The position numbers and the translations under genes were made by a program. 64,000 nt of DNA, from assembly GCA_021904315.1 (NCBI GenBank), contig CM038916.1, positions 17,567,897 through 17,631,896 of the forward strand, written 5' to 3'. Each line of letters begins with the position of its first letter. Positions within the stretch are counted from its first letter, which is position 1. The notes under the pieces were generated by a model, which worked only from the letters and a program-made list of their open reading frames with translations, did not search any database and was not told the origin of the DNA. Shown here one piece after another: positions 46,650 through 59,905 of the stretch. The stretch is from Sphagnum magellanicum (taxonomy: Eukaryota > Streptophyta > Sphagnopsida > Sphagnales > Sphagnaceae).

Positions 46650-49600
46650 GACCTTGTAAGTGCATGTGAGGCAAACTCATAGCTAATAAAAAAGTTTAAT
46701 TATGAGTTTGAAAATGAGGTTGAATGCAAAGAATACCTTAGACCTTTATGATGTTCCTTTTTGAAGGAAGTGCACAAAGTATAACTTGTTGCATCCATTT
46801 GCAATCCCCCTCGGACATTGAAGTAATTTGACATTTGTAGTTTGTAGCATTAACAATGTCAAGTAATATAGTTAGACATTTGGAGTAAATTGGCAAGTTA
46901 TGTGCCGTTCCTTTTGACATTTCTAACTTTTGAAGTGTGCACATCTATAGGTGTTTGTAATTGTTTGTTTTCATAATTCCAAATTCAAATCTTAAGTCTA
47001 AAACTTACTTGTTATGTGGTCTTTGGTCTTGTGTCCTTTTCAATCTATCACTTGAACAATAAAAAACTAGTCTTATGAGCTTGGGATCTTTTGTCTTTTC
47101 CAATGTGTGAGTTCATCAAAAGAGAAACTTATGATTTGTCAAATGTATATGTATAAGGTGCAAATTAGAAATTGAAGAAGTTTCGAAAGGTTTGTGGTTT
47201 TTATCTTTTCAATTTGTGTGTTGTGAATTAATTATAAGTTCATTGAAAGAAAAACATTCAAAGTGGTTCCAATGAAAGTTTTAATTATTCTTAAGTCACA
47301 AGAAGAAATCTTGTTTTTTTCCACTACCCAAATTCACTAGGCCTTTAGTGAAATAAAACAAAATTGACTAATATGCAACTTGTATGGTTTTGGTAAAAAA
47401 AAGACTAGTTGATTAAGACATTTTTAGTGAAATTTTTAAAAATCATTTTGGATAGTCACATGTTGAACTAAATATTTTTAAATTTTAAATGACATGGATA
47501 CATGAGGTCCCAAATTAATGTGATGTGGAATACCATGCCACGTCATCATACCAATTTTTTTAAAAAAAAGATCATGGAATCACATATTGCATTTTTGTCA
47601 TGGCACACCGTGATAAAAATAGGTGTTGTGAAAAAAAAATAATGTTTTTTTTTGTTCCAAAATTTTCAACAAAAAGGTTTTGACACCATTTGCCATGATG
47701 TAAATGTTTATAAATACCATTTGTACAAGATAAATTAATGAACACATCCATTAAGGATTGAATTCAAAGTCTCATGGAGGCACATCAAGGTCTTAACCAC
47801 CAAACCACTTAATGACTTTATTAACAAAGAAGAAAAAATTAACTTTATTGTGTTTGGAATGAAATTGTTTAGGGAATTCAAATTTTGACATAGGTTTTCT
47901 TTTTCAAAATTTATTCAAATGCTACAAATGAAAATATGATTTTGAAGCTTATTCAATAATGTATTCAAAAAATTAACTATAATTTTTTAAAAATCAACTT
48001 AAAAGGTAAAAGAAACTTGAAATTGCATGTCATGAATAATTTTACAAATATTTTTTTGTTTAAATTGACCTAGAATCTTTGTAAATTCAATGTCAATTAA
48101 AAAATGCATTCATTAAGCCTTTTACAATTTTATTGTCATTACATAGAATATGTCCAATTTTTTGTAAAATTAAAATTAAAATTTTTTCCCCCATATGATT
48201 AGGTACAAATTATTTATTTATTTTTGTGATGTTGTTAAAATGATAATCATTTGGATAAGAAGATTGCCACATTTGGTTATAAACAAGTAGTGTAGTTGGA
48301 AACTTGATTAAGTCCTTCAATATTATGATTATTTCCAATATTTTATATAAAAATAGAAAATATGTATTTTATATTTGACAAAAAAATTTATTTTCTTAAT
48401 GTTGTTGGCCCCTTACATTGGTAGAAATTAACCATAAGAAGAAACATTAATAGTCAATATAACCATTTAATTATTAAGACCATATTTGTTTAATAAAATG
48501 AATCATACAATAATACAAATGATTCTTGCATAATTTTGAAAAAGATTGAAACAATTTTTTTTAATGATGTAATAATATATTTTACATGTTTTTCCTTTTA
48601 AAAAGTAAAAGCAATTTAGTTTGGTGATATTATGTGGTTAAATAGTTGGATTGCCCCCCCGCCCCCCTCCCCCAACAAGCAACATATTTCTTTGGTTTCA
48701 AAATTTCTTAATCTGGCCATTCTTGTTGGGGAAAAAATGGAAAAAAATAGTGCAAATTCAAGAAAAAATTAAATGACAAAAAGTTGCCAAAAAATTAAAA
48801 TCACAGTTTTCAAAGAAAAAAGTTTTATTCCCAATGAATAAAAGTTTGAAAGTAATTATAATAATTCCAATATTAAACACATAAAAAATTCCAACATCAA
48901 ATTTATTTGAAAATTTGAAAATTTAATCTTTGAAATCATCATAAACCTTATCCAATTTTTTTGAAAATTTAAAATAAATATTAATGAAGTAACTTTTTTT
49001 TTTGTGTGGTGAATTTCCAGCATTTTGCAAACATAAGAAAGGCCATCAACATCAAAAAAAGATTTTTAATTTTTTCCTACATTTTTATTATTTATTAAAT
49101 GATAAAATTTTGCAATGGGTTCTAAGATTTGTCACCAAAATATTAAAATATTTTTATAAAATTATATTTCCATATATGGCTTATAACCTAAACATGGTCA
49201 AATTTTATTATGGATGATCTTGAAAAAGATTACAAAATTGAAAAAAAAAAGATAAAAAAATCATTGATGTCATTATTATGGTCACCATTTATAATTCATT
49301 CATTTATCTTTTTATTTTAAATGATGTTTTAAAATTCATCTTTAAATATTTAAGCATAAACATGTAACAAAACACACTTTAAAAATTTGATAAACCATAT
49401 TTAAAGTAAAAATAATATGTATAATTTTTTATAATAATAAGAAAATAATAAGAATTAATTAAAAATAATAATCATTGTTTTTTAACATGGATTTTTTTTT
49501 CATACACTAATCTTAAAAATGGGGCAAAAATTAGGGATTTTTTTGGGGTGCTTTTGGTGTGGCATCATGAACATTCATAATAATAAACTTATACATGATG

Positions 49601-52600
49601 CTTAAAACAAAGTAGAGAAAAAACATACATTCTAATTTACATAAATGTACAAGAATCTAATATATGAAAATATTATAAAGTAGAGGTTTACATGCATCCT
49701 AGACTTTGCATTCATGAACATTTTGACTTAATCACTTATCCATTCAAATATAAATGTGAAGCATTAAGTTGTTATGTGTGTTCCAATATATATTAATTAG
49801 TGCAATATGCAATGTTTGAATAGTGGTTTCATTAAGCTCAAGGTGAATGATTCAACTCATGTAAAAATGTTGATAATTAAAAAAATGTGAAAAAATTCAT
49901 TAAACCATTCAAGTATAATTATAACATATAAAGTTGCATGTATTTTGGTATATTATAATAAATGCAAAATGAAAATTTTGAATAATGGTTTTTAAATATT
50001 AAAAATGAATGATTTAACTTTGATAATTGAAGAGAAGTGAAAAAATCATTAATTCATTCCAATATAAATGTGGGGTTTCAAATTATTACATGTGTTTTAA
50101 TAAATTATGGTAAGTTTAAAAAGAAACTTTTAAATAATGGTTTCAACATGTTAAAAGTTGATGGTTCAACTCATATACTATGTTAATAGTTGAAAAAATG
50201 TTAAAATTTACTAACCCATTATAATGCATTGTGTAAATAAAGTTAAAAGCTACCTCAATTTTCACATCAATAATTTAAAATTATTAAAATATAAAATAAG
50301 GTTCAAATTATACTCACAAGTGAATAATATTGACCATTAATTAGTATAACAAGTTACTTGCAAACTTAAGATGGCTGAATGTAGTTGAAATGTAGTCAAA
50401 CCAAACAATAGTTGCAATGTGTGAAGGTGGAAAAAAACAAGATTTATTTTTATAAATATACATAACATATGTAGAATAGTTTTAAAATTCCATGAATGTT
50501 TTAAATAATCAATAGGGTATAACTCAATTACAAGTTATTTGGCAAAAAAACATTTAATTGAATTGGCTAATTTTCTCTCAAAAAATTGACATATAGATCT
50601 ACCTTCCAAAAGTACCCACCATACCAAATTAATTCCATCAAATTTCAAAAACTCAAACACTTGAACCCAACCATTTCTTTCAAAATGACTTTTTCTAAAG
50701 AACTAAACTTAGTAGATTTCTTGAATTTTTTTGAAAATGCTAGTTCAATTGGTTGTTATTAAAAAATAAAAATAAACACCAATCATTATAATTAACATCA
50801 CAATGGCAGTAGTAGGAAACAAGGGTGTAGTTCAGTAATTTAATTGACTATGGAGCCCTAAAAGTGAACCAAATCATCACAACCTTATGCTATTTCACCT
50901 TGTAATTGGGTGAAACTTAATCACTAAATAATAATCATCATGTGCGTTTCTAATAGTCAAAGTAACTCATTAGGTACTTTTTTTTGTATTACTTAAATTA
51001 TTAGTTTAATCTTGGATACAAATTATAAAATGAAAATATCTTTTAAGAAGCAAAAGAAGATGAAAATTCAATATTTGTTGTGTGAAATCAAATAGTTTTT
51101 ATATTACACATGTCTTATACATAATATACTTAACATACCTAACAACAATTTTGTATACATTAAATGAATATAATGGTAATACATTATATAACATTGAAAA
51201 GTTTATATATATATGTTATTGTATTGTTGATACATTATATTGAATACATTTAGTAATTAACATGTAATAACTAGTATATTACAAGTTAATATGATTAAAA
51301 CATAATATAGTTGGTTGTTGACATAATATAATATTGACATTGAAATTTATTATTTTAAAATAATAAAAAGTTTCTATGGGGAATTACAATATAAACCTTT
51401 TATTATGTTGGCCTTAAATTAATCTTGCACAAAAAAGTGAAATTTTCCAAAGTTTATTTTAAAGAGACATGATGTTTTTGTGAAAAAATATGTTTTGAGG
51501 TGTTATTGAACAATGGAATTCAAATGCGTTTTCCTTCAAATGATGTGAGATTTTGTTTCTTTTATTATACATTTGAAACCTTTGAATGAATGAAATTTCA
51601 TTTGGGCAAATATGAAAAAGAAAACACATGTTATTTAATCTAAAATTGGAAAATGATTTTGATATTAACATGATATATCTAATCATTAACATTGTTTATG
51701 GGAATGTCATGTGGTAGTTGGTTGGCAAAAAACAATAAATGGTTTCCAAGGAGACCAAGGTTTAAACCAATGTTGACTATTTTTTATTTTTAAGAACTAT
51801 TGAGTCCAAGTCTAGATTTCAAATAAAATTCAAGACATTTTGGTTCTAGGTCTAAAGATTATTCTCAAAAACTAAAACCCATTAGTCTTGGGTCCATGAT
51901 GAATTCTTTTAAACCAATGGTTATGGGTTTGATAGGTTCAATTTTTATGAATTTTCAATTTTAAAACACGTCCAATTCTTTATTGTTGAATTGTGGGGGG
52001 ATGTATCCAAAAGTTCAATTTTCTCACAACAAGTTATTCTTATGAACCCATCACAATTTTTTTTAAAACATTTTAGAAACCCCATGAATTCACATTTTCC
52101 CTTCCAATTTAAATTGCCTAGTCTCTTGTCACTTCCTTTTGTGTAGAGTCAAAAAATGGAAAATTGAAAATGTGGCATATGCAACCATGATTCAGTTTGT
52201 GGTCATAAGCAACCATTACATATACACATACCTATAACCAAATTATATTCATCATTTTAAAACCACTATTTGTATTATAATCCTAAGTCATGAATGTCAT
52301 GACTACAATGGTAAGTACCACATGACTATAATTGTATTTGGCATGAATTAATTATCATTTTGTGCATTTTGGATTGTTATATTTCATTTAAAATTTTATA
52401 AAATATAGGTAGGTAGGGTAAGCTAGGTGGTCTAAATGGTTTAGACTAAACTACTTTAGGTTGAAAGTGTTAGGGTATGATCCTTTCATCTTCACATTGA
52501 AAGACAAAATCCTTATCATTGCATCACAATTGCTTTTATAATATATCATGTCACCACATTACAATAAACATTTTTAAAAACCTATTTAAACAACCTAGCC

Positions 52601-52780
52601 TATTTAACGTAAGTAAGTTAACTTAACTTAAGGCATACCAACTAGGTTCACTTACATCTACCTAGACCTACCTAAAGGCTACTTAGGATTATAGGGGCTA
52701 CCTTGGTTTACATGGTTTCACCTAGGGCCTATGTTCAAAAGTTGTTTTGGCATTTTGTCTCCCAACTTTTCAAACACCAC
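46650..52780. other. Long AT-rich gene desert
   Basis: About 6 kb with no recognisable gene, a C-run cluster at 48654-48673, and repeated phrases near 49740-50230 ('cattcaaatataaatgtg', 'aataatggttt', 'aatgattcaact') suggesting a degenerate repeat of about 130-150 bp. The block at 52405-52735 is rich in 'taggtagg' and 'acctaccta' words. Confidence 0.45.
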
Positions 52781-52786
52781 AAATTA

Positions 52787-53588
52787 TGACGCACTCCCAA
52801 GTTTCTAGTTAGACCCAAAATGGGTCTAAATTACTCACACAGCAGAATTGTGAGGAACTCGGGGCATGTTCTCAACTCTCAACACTAGAAAGGGTAAAGG
52901 GGCGTGTTGAAGCTCTGAGATGGGACTAGGAAGAGTGACAAGCTTTAAATATTTATTTGAACCTGCATCAAACCAACCAACAAGTTGGTTAATTCATTTT
53001 CTAAAGCACCTTTGGTGCTAGGACAAGCCATGGGCAACTCTAGACTCACACAATTCACCACGGCTGGGATTCGGGGGAAGCCACCACTTTCCCCCATATA
53101 ATATTCTCTACGTTTCTTTGCGGCACCTACATCCGAATGGCTTTTTGTCCTGGGACTCTCAAGGAGGAGTCCTGAAACTTTGCGAGTTCATAGTTTTTTG
53201 TTCAAACCTCCGATCAGGATGAAGTCTAAAGTAAACTTGTAGCTCTCCTCGAGAGCTTTCCAATAGTGTATTGCACTCCACTTGCATGCACCAGGGTCGG
53301 GTTGATTCTCGACTCTATGTGGTCGGAAGTTAAACTGCTAGTTTGATTATCGGCCCTTCTTTTTGCCATAACTTGTGTTGCAAATGTTTAAATGGTTCAT
53401 GCGAGCCCTTTTCAACATCTACACTTCTTCGATAGCTTTCCACTGATATAAAGAACACCCCAATGCGAGGTGTTTTGACCCTTACAATCGAACTCTAAAG
53501 TTTCAGGAGTTCTAGAGGACTACAAGTCCCAATTTCGAGAGTGTGAGTTTCATCCTCACACACACTCTCTCAAAGTAGGGTTGTGACA
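52787..53588 (+). mobile_element. Solo LTR copy 4 (TG...CA, TSD aatta)
   Basis: 802 bp from tgacgcactccc to gttgtgaca, flanked by aatta at 52782-52786 and 53589-53593. It aligns with copy 2 along its length. It contains the TATA-like ccatataata near 53093 and a weakened version of the family hairpin (53321-53355). It is isolated in AT-rich DNA. Confidence 0.92.
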
Positions 53589-53593
53589 AATTA

Positions 53594-54960
53594 TTTAAAA
53601 TAGTTTTTTTTTGGGAAGATAGGAAACAATGATTTTTTTAATAATAAAAAAAATGAATTTTCCCAAAATGGATTTAACATTAGATGGTGACAACTTTTAG
53701 AACATGCCTAATTAGTAAAAAACCTAGTTATAAAATGCTACCAAACTAAAATTAACCAAAAAAATTGAGAATAATATTGTGACATGATAGTTGTGTTTTA
53801 CTTTAATTTTCCCAATAACATGAATCATCTTATAGCTTTGATTGACATATTTCCAATAATACAAAATTTGTTGACTGTATACATGTTTTCATCCCTCAAA
53901 TTTCAATTGAAAAATCAAAACTCTTTAAGGGTTTTGTAAGTTTTACCTTTTTCTTCCCCACACATTTCCCATTGGGTTTGGTGTGTGTTTCATTTCATTT
54001 GGCTCATGCCCCCACACTTTGGGCTTGAATTTGACCCCTTTTGGGGGGGGCGGGGGGAGGGGGATGATCCCAAGACTAAAGTTGCAAATGTAAAAACGCT
54101 CAAAGCTATTTTAGAAATTGTCAACATGATTTCATGAAGTGAGACCTAATATGAGCCCCAAAAACAATGTGTCGTGTTGTGCAAAACCTTCATTTGAGAA
54201 GACTCTTGATTTAAAAATATTTTTGATGTGGATGACCTCACTATGTGGCTTAACATTAGTACCTTATTAATTAAAGGTGCATTAAAAAGTGGAATTAAAT
54301 ACAAGTAATGGCATAATAAGAAATGAATTTTATTGGAATTTGAAATTGTGAAGGCCATCTCCTTGATAGATCATTTTTGACCAATGGTATAACTAACTCA
54401 TGAATGAATTCTAAGTATTTGAAATCTGAAATTCTTATCAAAATTTGAATTTGTAAGACCAACTCTTTGAGAGGCCCCACCTTTGACATAGGTAGGGTTA
54501 GTTTAAGAAACATTTATTTTACTGTTTTTGCATATGTCATTGTGGTTTTAGTAAATTTGTTTGGCTATACCAAAGACTTAATGAAAATTTAAGGTTCTTG
54601 AATCACAATTCATTAATGGGCAATCGTATCGTGATTTTTAAAAAAAAAACCATGATTATTATTTTTTTAATTCAAAAAACATGATTCCACTAGGATTGAG
54701 TTTTAATATACATTTTCTTTTTTAAAAAAATGAGTATAGAGAAATCAGACCTTATTTTAAATCATATTGCTTATTTCAATAGTTATGGTGCATCTACCTT
54801 ACATGAATTGTTGAATTGTCTCCTGAAAGAAATCAGGGCATCATATGGTGTTGATGTGTTTATTGATTAAAAATGGACTTACAATACCATATACATGATA
54901 TTTTGTCAACTAGCACAATAAGATGTTTGCAATTTATATTCATTCTCATATTGGAGATAG
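53594..54960. other. AT-rich region, no gene seen
   Basis: Contains a G-run cluster at 54043-54063. The short minus-strand frames 54146-54513 contain a duplicated phrase ('tttgaaattgtgaaggccatctccttga' / 'tttgaatttgtaagaccaactctttga') and are probably non-coding. Confidence 0.4.
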
Positions 54961-54989
54961 GGGCTTAAGTAGTATGTTTATTTAGTGCA

Positions 54990-57600
54990 TAATTTTGTTT
55001 GGGGAGCCTGTAAGCTGGTCTGTATGTTTTTGAAAGAGTAAGGTTTTTGTCTTGGGTAATGGCCTTAGAGTAGTGTGTTCCTGAAATAAGCACCTGCTCA
55101 AAGGTGCAGAAACCCCTCAGAGAACACCCCATTCTGAGGGCATTATTACCTGGTGTAAAGCACAAGCAGAATTTTTGTTCATTGTCTTGTGACACCCAGT
55201 GTGTATCTTCTGAGTAGCAGGAGAAACAAAGAAAGAAAGAAAATGCGGCAAATCATTTCAAAGGGTGGAATGCTTCCTCTTTTCAAAATGCCCCAGCTTT
55301 TTTTGCAAAGGGAAAATTCCCCTTGATCAGCTGCCTTCCAGATACACTAGGAATTTTGAGCTGGTGCTTTATGAGGAAATGAGTAGACTTGCTGGAAGGA
55401 GCATTTAGACAAATTGCCCACACAGTAGCCTCTGTGAGGACTGTCAGATGGCCTTTTTTTGGGGCGTAGTGGATATCTGCCTTTCTTTGCATGTTGGCAG
55501 GCCTTCTTCTCTCTCAGTTGAAGAACACAATTCACAGTCCAGGGCTGAAACCAGTCTCGACAGACTACATTGAGTGAGCCAACATCCAACAAAAAACAAG
55601 CCCTTCACATGCCCCAAACCCAGCTTCAAATCTGATAACTTTGTCCAAACTCACTTGTGTGACTTAGCTGGTTCTCCCTGGGTTTCTGTCAGCTTAGGAG
55701 GACCAAAGCCTGCTACAACCTCTCTGTCCCCTCTCCCATCCTCCCAGTCCCAAAGCTTTTGGTAGAATCAACATCTGACAAAACATAAACTGTAATAACA
55801 ACAATAAGAAAAGGTGTGCATAATTGAGAGGAGGAGATATCATGGATGTAAGAGCATTGCCCAGCTGCAGCAGTCCTCTAGCGGTCTTTACCACATCCAG
55901 TGTGCATTGCTTCATTTCTGCCCCCAATCCCCACCCTTGAACCTGAAAACATGGACTGTACCAAGTGAGAGACTGACTATTTAACTCTCACCACCTGGGC
56001 CAATCATTTTAGTTGGCCAATGAGAAACAATCATTTATTGCTGAGAAGCAGTCAGTTCTTGCGAAGTGCACTTCCAGGGCACTGTGAAAGTGTCCACTCT
56101 TACCACCCCAAAGAAGAAGATTCAGAGTGTTTTTCTTCATCCAAAAAGTACTCTAAAGGCCAATGTACTGCTGCTGCTGTTGGGCAGGCTCGAAAGGACC
56201 ACAAGTGTGAGCCTATATAATACAACAGCTGCACATGAGAGTATTAGCAGGTCAAACATGATTGTCACATGCATATATAATGGATAATAGGTCAAACATG
56301 TGACACATATTATATACATCCCACATAAAAACAAATAATGAGTAGGCAGCTACTTTACCAATGCGTTATTATCTCTATGGATGTTAAGTATTTTTTTCAA
56401 GTAACTAGTTCCAATTGCTAATAATGTTCGTCATCACAAAGGTGAGTTCATCACTACTGATCATACATGAAGGAAGTAAGGAAGGAAGGAAAGAATACAG
56501 GTTGGAATCCTTTAACTTTCTAGGGGGAGTTTCCTAGCACGAGTGGGTTCTCATAAGGAAGGGCTACCCAACGGTGTGAGCTTGAGGGTGTTCCCGAACC
56601 TCAAGAGAACCCATGAGTGCAGGAACTTCCACTTACATCAACCACTCTCTTTTCATGGGAACACAGGAACATATAAAACCAAGAGGATGTCCCCCAACAT
56701 AATGTCCTAGGGTTCTTCTTGTGGGGAAGATCCCTTGAAATACACACAAATATGAAAAAGAGAGTCATTTGCGTCAGGTAACAAGTGCCTTGCCCGTCCC
56801 GCCTTATTATGAAGCCAGAGTGACACAGCACACCATGCAAGATGTATAAGTATGTGGACATGAAACACTTTTTCACTGTGTTCATGTCCCATAGCTATGT
56901 ACATGATGGTTAGCTATGTACTAACTACTAACTATGCAAATGCAACTACCTACCTAGTACTTACCAAGTGCTTTGCCTAATTACCAACCTACATATTAGA
57001 CTACATTCCCTACCTACTTACCTACCATGACTATCCACTTACATAGGTAATTTATCTGGGTAGCGTGATGGGGAAGTAGGAGGGTTGACAGGAAAGGTTA
57101 CCAAGGTGGGAACTCCATTGCTACCTTGGAAACTCAGTTGTGGTTGGTTATGATGAATAATGGGTTTTCATTAACGGATGGTGCTCTGGTAGGTGCTGAT
57201 CTCTTTCATGGTAGGTGAGAGTTCCCAGTTGGACTTGCACTGGTAACCCACACCACACCGGGCGCTCTTACACACCATAATGGACAGTGAGGCACCTGTT
57301 CTGTAGTACAAAACATTCACACATTAGTTACTTAGTGATCACAAGGAAGAAAACATGGTTGCCAGTCTACTTCCTTTTACACTTTCCAGTGGCAGGTTTT
57401 TTCATCTCCACTCCACGGTCTCATTTGCTTGCACCATGGGTTATGGCCGGTCATCAAAAGCCGCTTTTGCTATTCCATAGCTTTCTCACAACTGGGGAGT
57501 TCATCACCCGGGCAAGAAGCAGGGTGGGTGAGGATTGGTATTTGCTCAATGATAATGGGTGTTTCACTTGCCACAGAAGGATTTCAACCTAAGAAACAAT
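54990..57600. other. GC-richer island of unknown content
   Basis: Base composition resembles the gene region in the first 16 kb rather than the AT-rich surroundings. Open frames of 60-100 codons occur on both strands, overlapping, and none shows a family motif or a convincing exon chain. A TATA-like 'cctatataata' lies near 56213. It could hold a non-coding transcript, the end of an unseen gene or an old repeat. Confidence 0.35.
56820..57215. repeat. TIR-repeat family copy with ACCTA runs
   Basis: Shares 'atagctatgta', 'gctatgtactaact', 'ctacctacct', 'ttaccaaggtggga' and 'ggatggtgctctggt' with 19059-19413 in the same order. The left end gtgacacagcacaccat is roughly complementary to the right end. 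Confidence 0.55.
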
Positions 57601-57639
57601 CCGCTGATGAATAGCACAGCTCTTGAAAGTATATATAGA

Positions 57640-58250
57640 TACATACAATTATGTAGGTAGGTTGTTGGTAACCAAGGCATTTGGGTAGCCAAAGCTTTTT
57701 TTTGACAATTTCATAGATATCTTCCTAGAAATCTGGTTAAATTTTGAATTTGTTTCGAAAGAGCCTTTGACCATGTTGTAAGTGGGTCGGTACACTATAT
57801 AAGTGAGTAGGTAGGTAGCCTAAGCAAGCAAGTAGTCAGGTTGATACACTAGATAGGAGGGTAGGTTGCGAATTGAAGCCCCTTCTCACCCCCACATCCC
57901 CACCCAGCAAACGCTGCCCAAAGCGAAAGGAACCAAAATGAAAAGTTTCCACAGCCAAGGAATAAACCTCAGGAATTGGGCAGCACACAAAATAAAGTTG
58001 ACTTGAAAAGTTAGCAATGTAACAACAACACTGGTGATGCTGAGTAGACAATTTGACAATGTGAAGTAGGCAATGTGGAGTTGGCAATGTAATATTGGTG
58101 ATGTGGAGTTGGCAATTTGGCAATGTGTGAACTTGATATCTTAACAAAGTCGACTAGGCATTGCTAGCAATGTGGACTTGGCAAACAAGAAATGTCCACT
58201 TGGCAAAATAGCAAAAATGAGAAATTCAACTCAACAAAATATATGTAACA
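57640..58250 (+). repeat. ACCTA-type words and degenerate 'gtggagttggcaatg' tandem repeat
   Basis: 'gtaggtaggtt' and 'gtgggtcggtacac' words (57640-57850) are followed by repeated 'gcaatgtggagttggcaatg' variants (58010-58200). Non-coding. Confidence 0.45.
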
Positions 58251-58549
58251 TTTGGTATTCCATAGAGACGAATGAATTGGTGTGTGAATATGCGATACAT
58301 CCTTGACACTCACATACTTGACACCCAAGTTGTCATACAGGTACAACTTACTAGAACAGCTATGAATTTGTTATCATGTGTTTGCTCCAGTGCTTTCATG
58401 TCCCTACACTTCATATCTGGTTCACAGCTAGTGAGATTAAGCTGAGTTGCCCTTGAATTTGCTGAACACAGCTAGGCTATACAAGCTGGTCCATAACTGC
58501 ATGTTTTGTAGGAATACTTTGTTGCTTGCCTGCACAGCGATTTGGTCGG

Positions 58550-58900
58550 TGTGAGTGCACCATGAAGGATGGATGGATGGTGAGTGGTCAGGAAACAATT
58601 TTCTGTTGGGTTTCAGTTCTCTAGCTAACCATGGTGGTTAGCTCAGTTAACCCTAAACCCTAAACCCTTACCTCTTACTCAAGAATGTGTAACTGGGTTG
58701 CTAGTTGGTATTGAAATCAGTCCTTACCTATGTATAAACTGTCTACTTTGATGGTAGTCACCTATTTTCCTACCCATTTACCTATATATAGGCCTTACTT
58801 ATTACAGAATGGGCTACCAAGGTTAGATTAGATATTAACTCAGTTGAAAATCATCCACAACCAGCATCCAGTGGATGGTGCACGCTGGTGGGTAATGCTT
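58550..58900. repeat. TIR-repeat family copy containing a telomere-like block
   Basis: 'gctaaccatggtggtta', 'acctatatatagg', 'ctaccaaggtta' and 'ggatggtgcacgctggtggg' match the family. Inside it, 58651-58670 is ccctaaaccctaaaccctta, nearly three units of the plant telomere repeat. Confidence 0.55.
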
Positions 58901-59269
58901 AACTCTGGCCTAACTATTCTTCTCCAAGTTTGATTTGTGTGGTTTCTTCTCTGGTTTATGTAAGGTTTGTTATTGACATGAGTTCCGATTGAGCATTGTG
59001 TGTTGATAGCTGATTTATTAGCTAATATTTTGTCTGTTCTTCTGGGCAAGTTTCATGTTTCATTGCTGGTAAGTTAGTAAAGTTATCCATATTACTTGTT
59101 GGGCACACCACTTTCACTCCTTTTGCTCCCTCATCCATTACTTGATGTTATTCATTAAATCACCAGATAGAGTGCAAATTGGGAAAACTAGGATCAGATT
59201 GTCCAAATTGGGTACATCAAGTTTTTTTTTTCCCACCCTTGGGCTAGAGCCCTTGCTATGGGGAAATAG

Positions 59270-59545
59270 GTACATGGGCTAGGAGGCTATGGGTTTAAGG
59301 TGCTAGGGGGCTATTGCCTATGGCTATTGGCCATTAGCTATTGGCTATGGATCTTTACACTAGGCCTATTATGGCTATGACTATTGGCCATTGGCCATTG
59401 GTGATTGGCCATTATTGGTTATGGATATTTTCATTATGGATATTGGTTGTTGCCTATGGCCATTGGCTATTGGTTATTTCCTTATGCTATTAGCTATTTC
59501 CCTATGTTGTTTCCCTTTGTTATTGGCTATTTCTTTTGGCTATTG
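59270..59545 (+). repeat. Degenerate GGCTATT / GGCCATT simple repeat
   Basis: More than twenty variants of ggctat(t/g) or ggccatt occur in 275 bp. A 66-codon frame through it is a low-complexity artefact. Confidence 0.7.
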
Positions 59546-59905
59546 CTTATTTTAGGGTTAAACTTTTCAGATTTAAGGATTGGGTTTTCAAAAGTTAAGT
59601 ACTAGGATATTTAAGTTTTGAGGTTTTAAATTGGCTTTTTTAAGGGTTTCAAGTTTAGTGGTAGATGTTTTGGGGTTTGTGGTTTAGAGTTAGGGTTTTA
59701 AACTTGCAATTTAGGGTTTAATCTTTTAGGGTCTAAAATTTAGGGATTTTCTTAGGGTTGAAGAGTTGAAATTTTAGGGTTTAACATTTAGGACTTGACT
59801 TTAAGGCTTTGTTTGAAATGTTGATGTGTGGGCTTTGTAAGGACTAAAATTTGGGTTTAGGGGTTAGTTATGAAGTTAGGGTTTTTAAAGTTTCTAAGTT
59901 TGTTT
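59546..59905 (+). repeat. Degenerate TTTAGGG-rich block (interstitial telomere-like)
   Basis: 'tttagggtt', 'ttagggttt', 'tttagggtc' and variants recur about every 20-40 bp, many drifted. This fits worn plant-type telomere repeats or a telobox-rich satellite. Confidence 0.55.

Noticed and set aside
58620..58650. 'ggtggttagctcagtt' resembling a tRNA D-arm box
   Set aside because: No T-arm (ggttcgaatcc-type) sequence or cloverleaf follows; the words belong to the TIR-repeat family.
59405..59605. 66-codon Gly/Tyr/Trp-rich frame
   Set aside because: It is a translation of the GGCTATT-type simple repeat.
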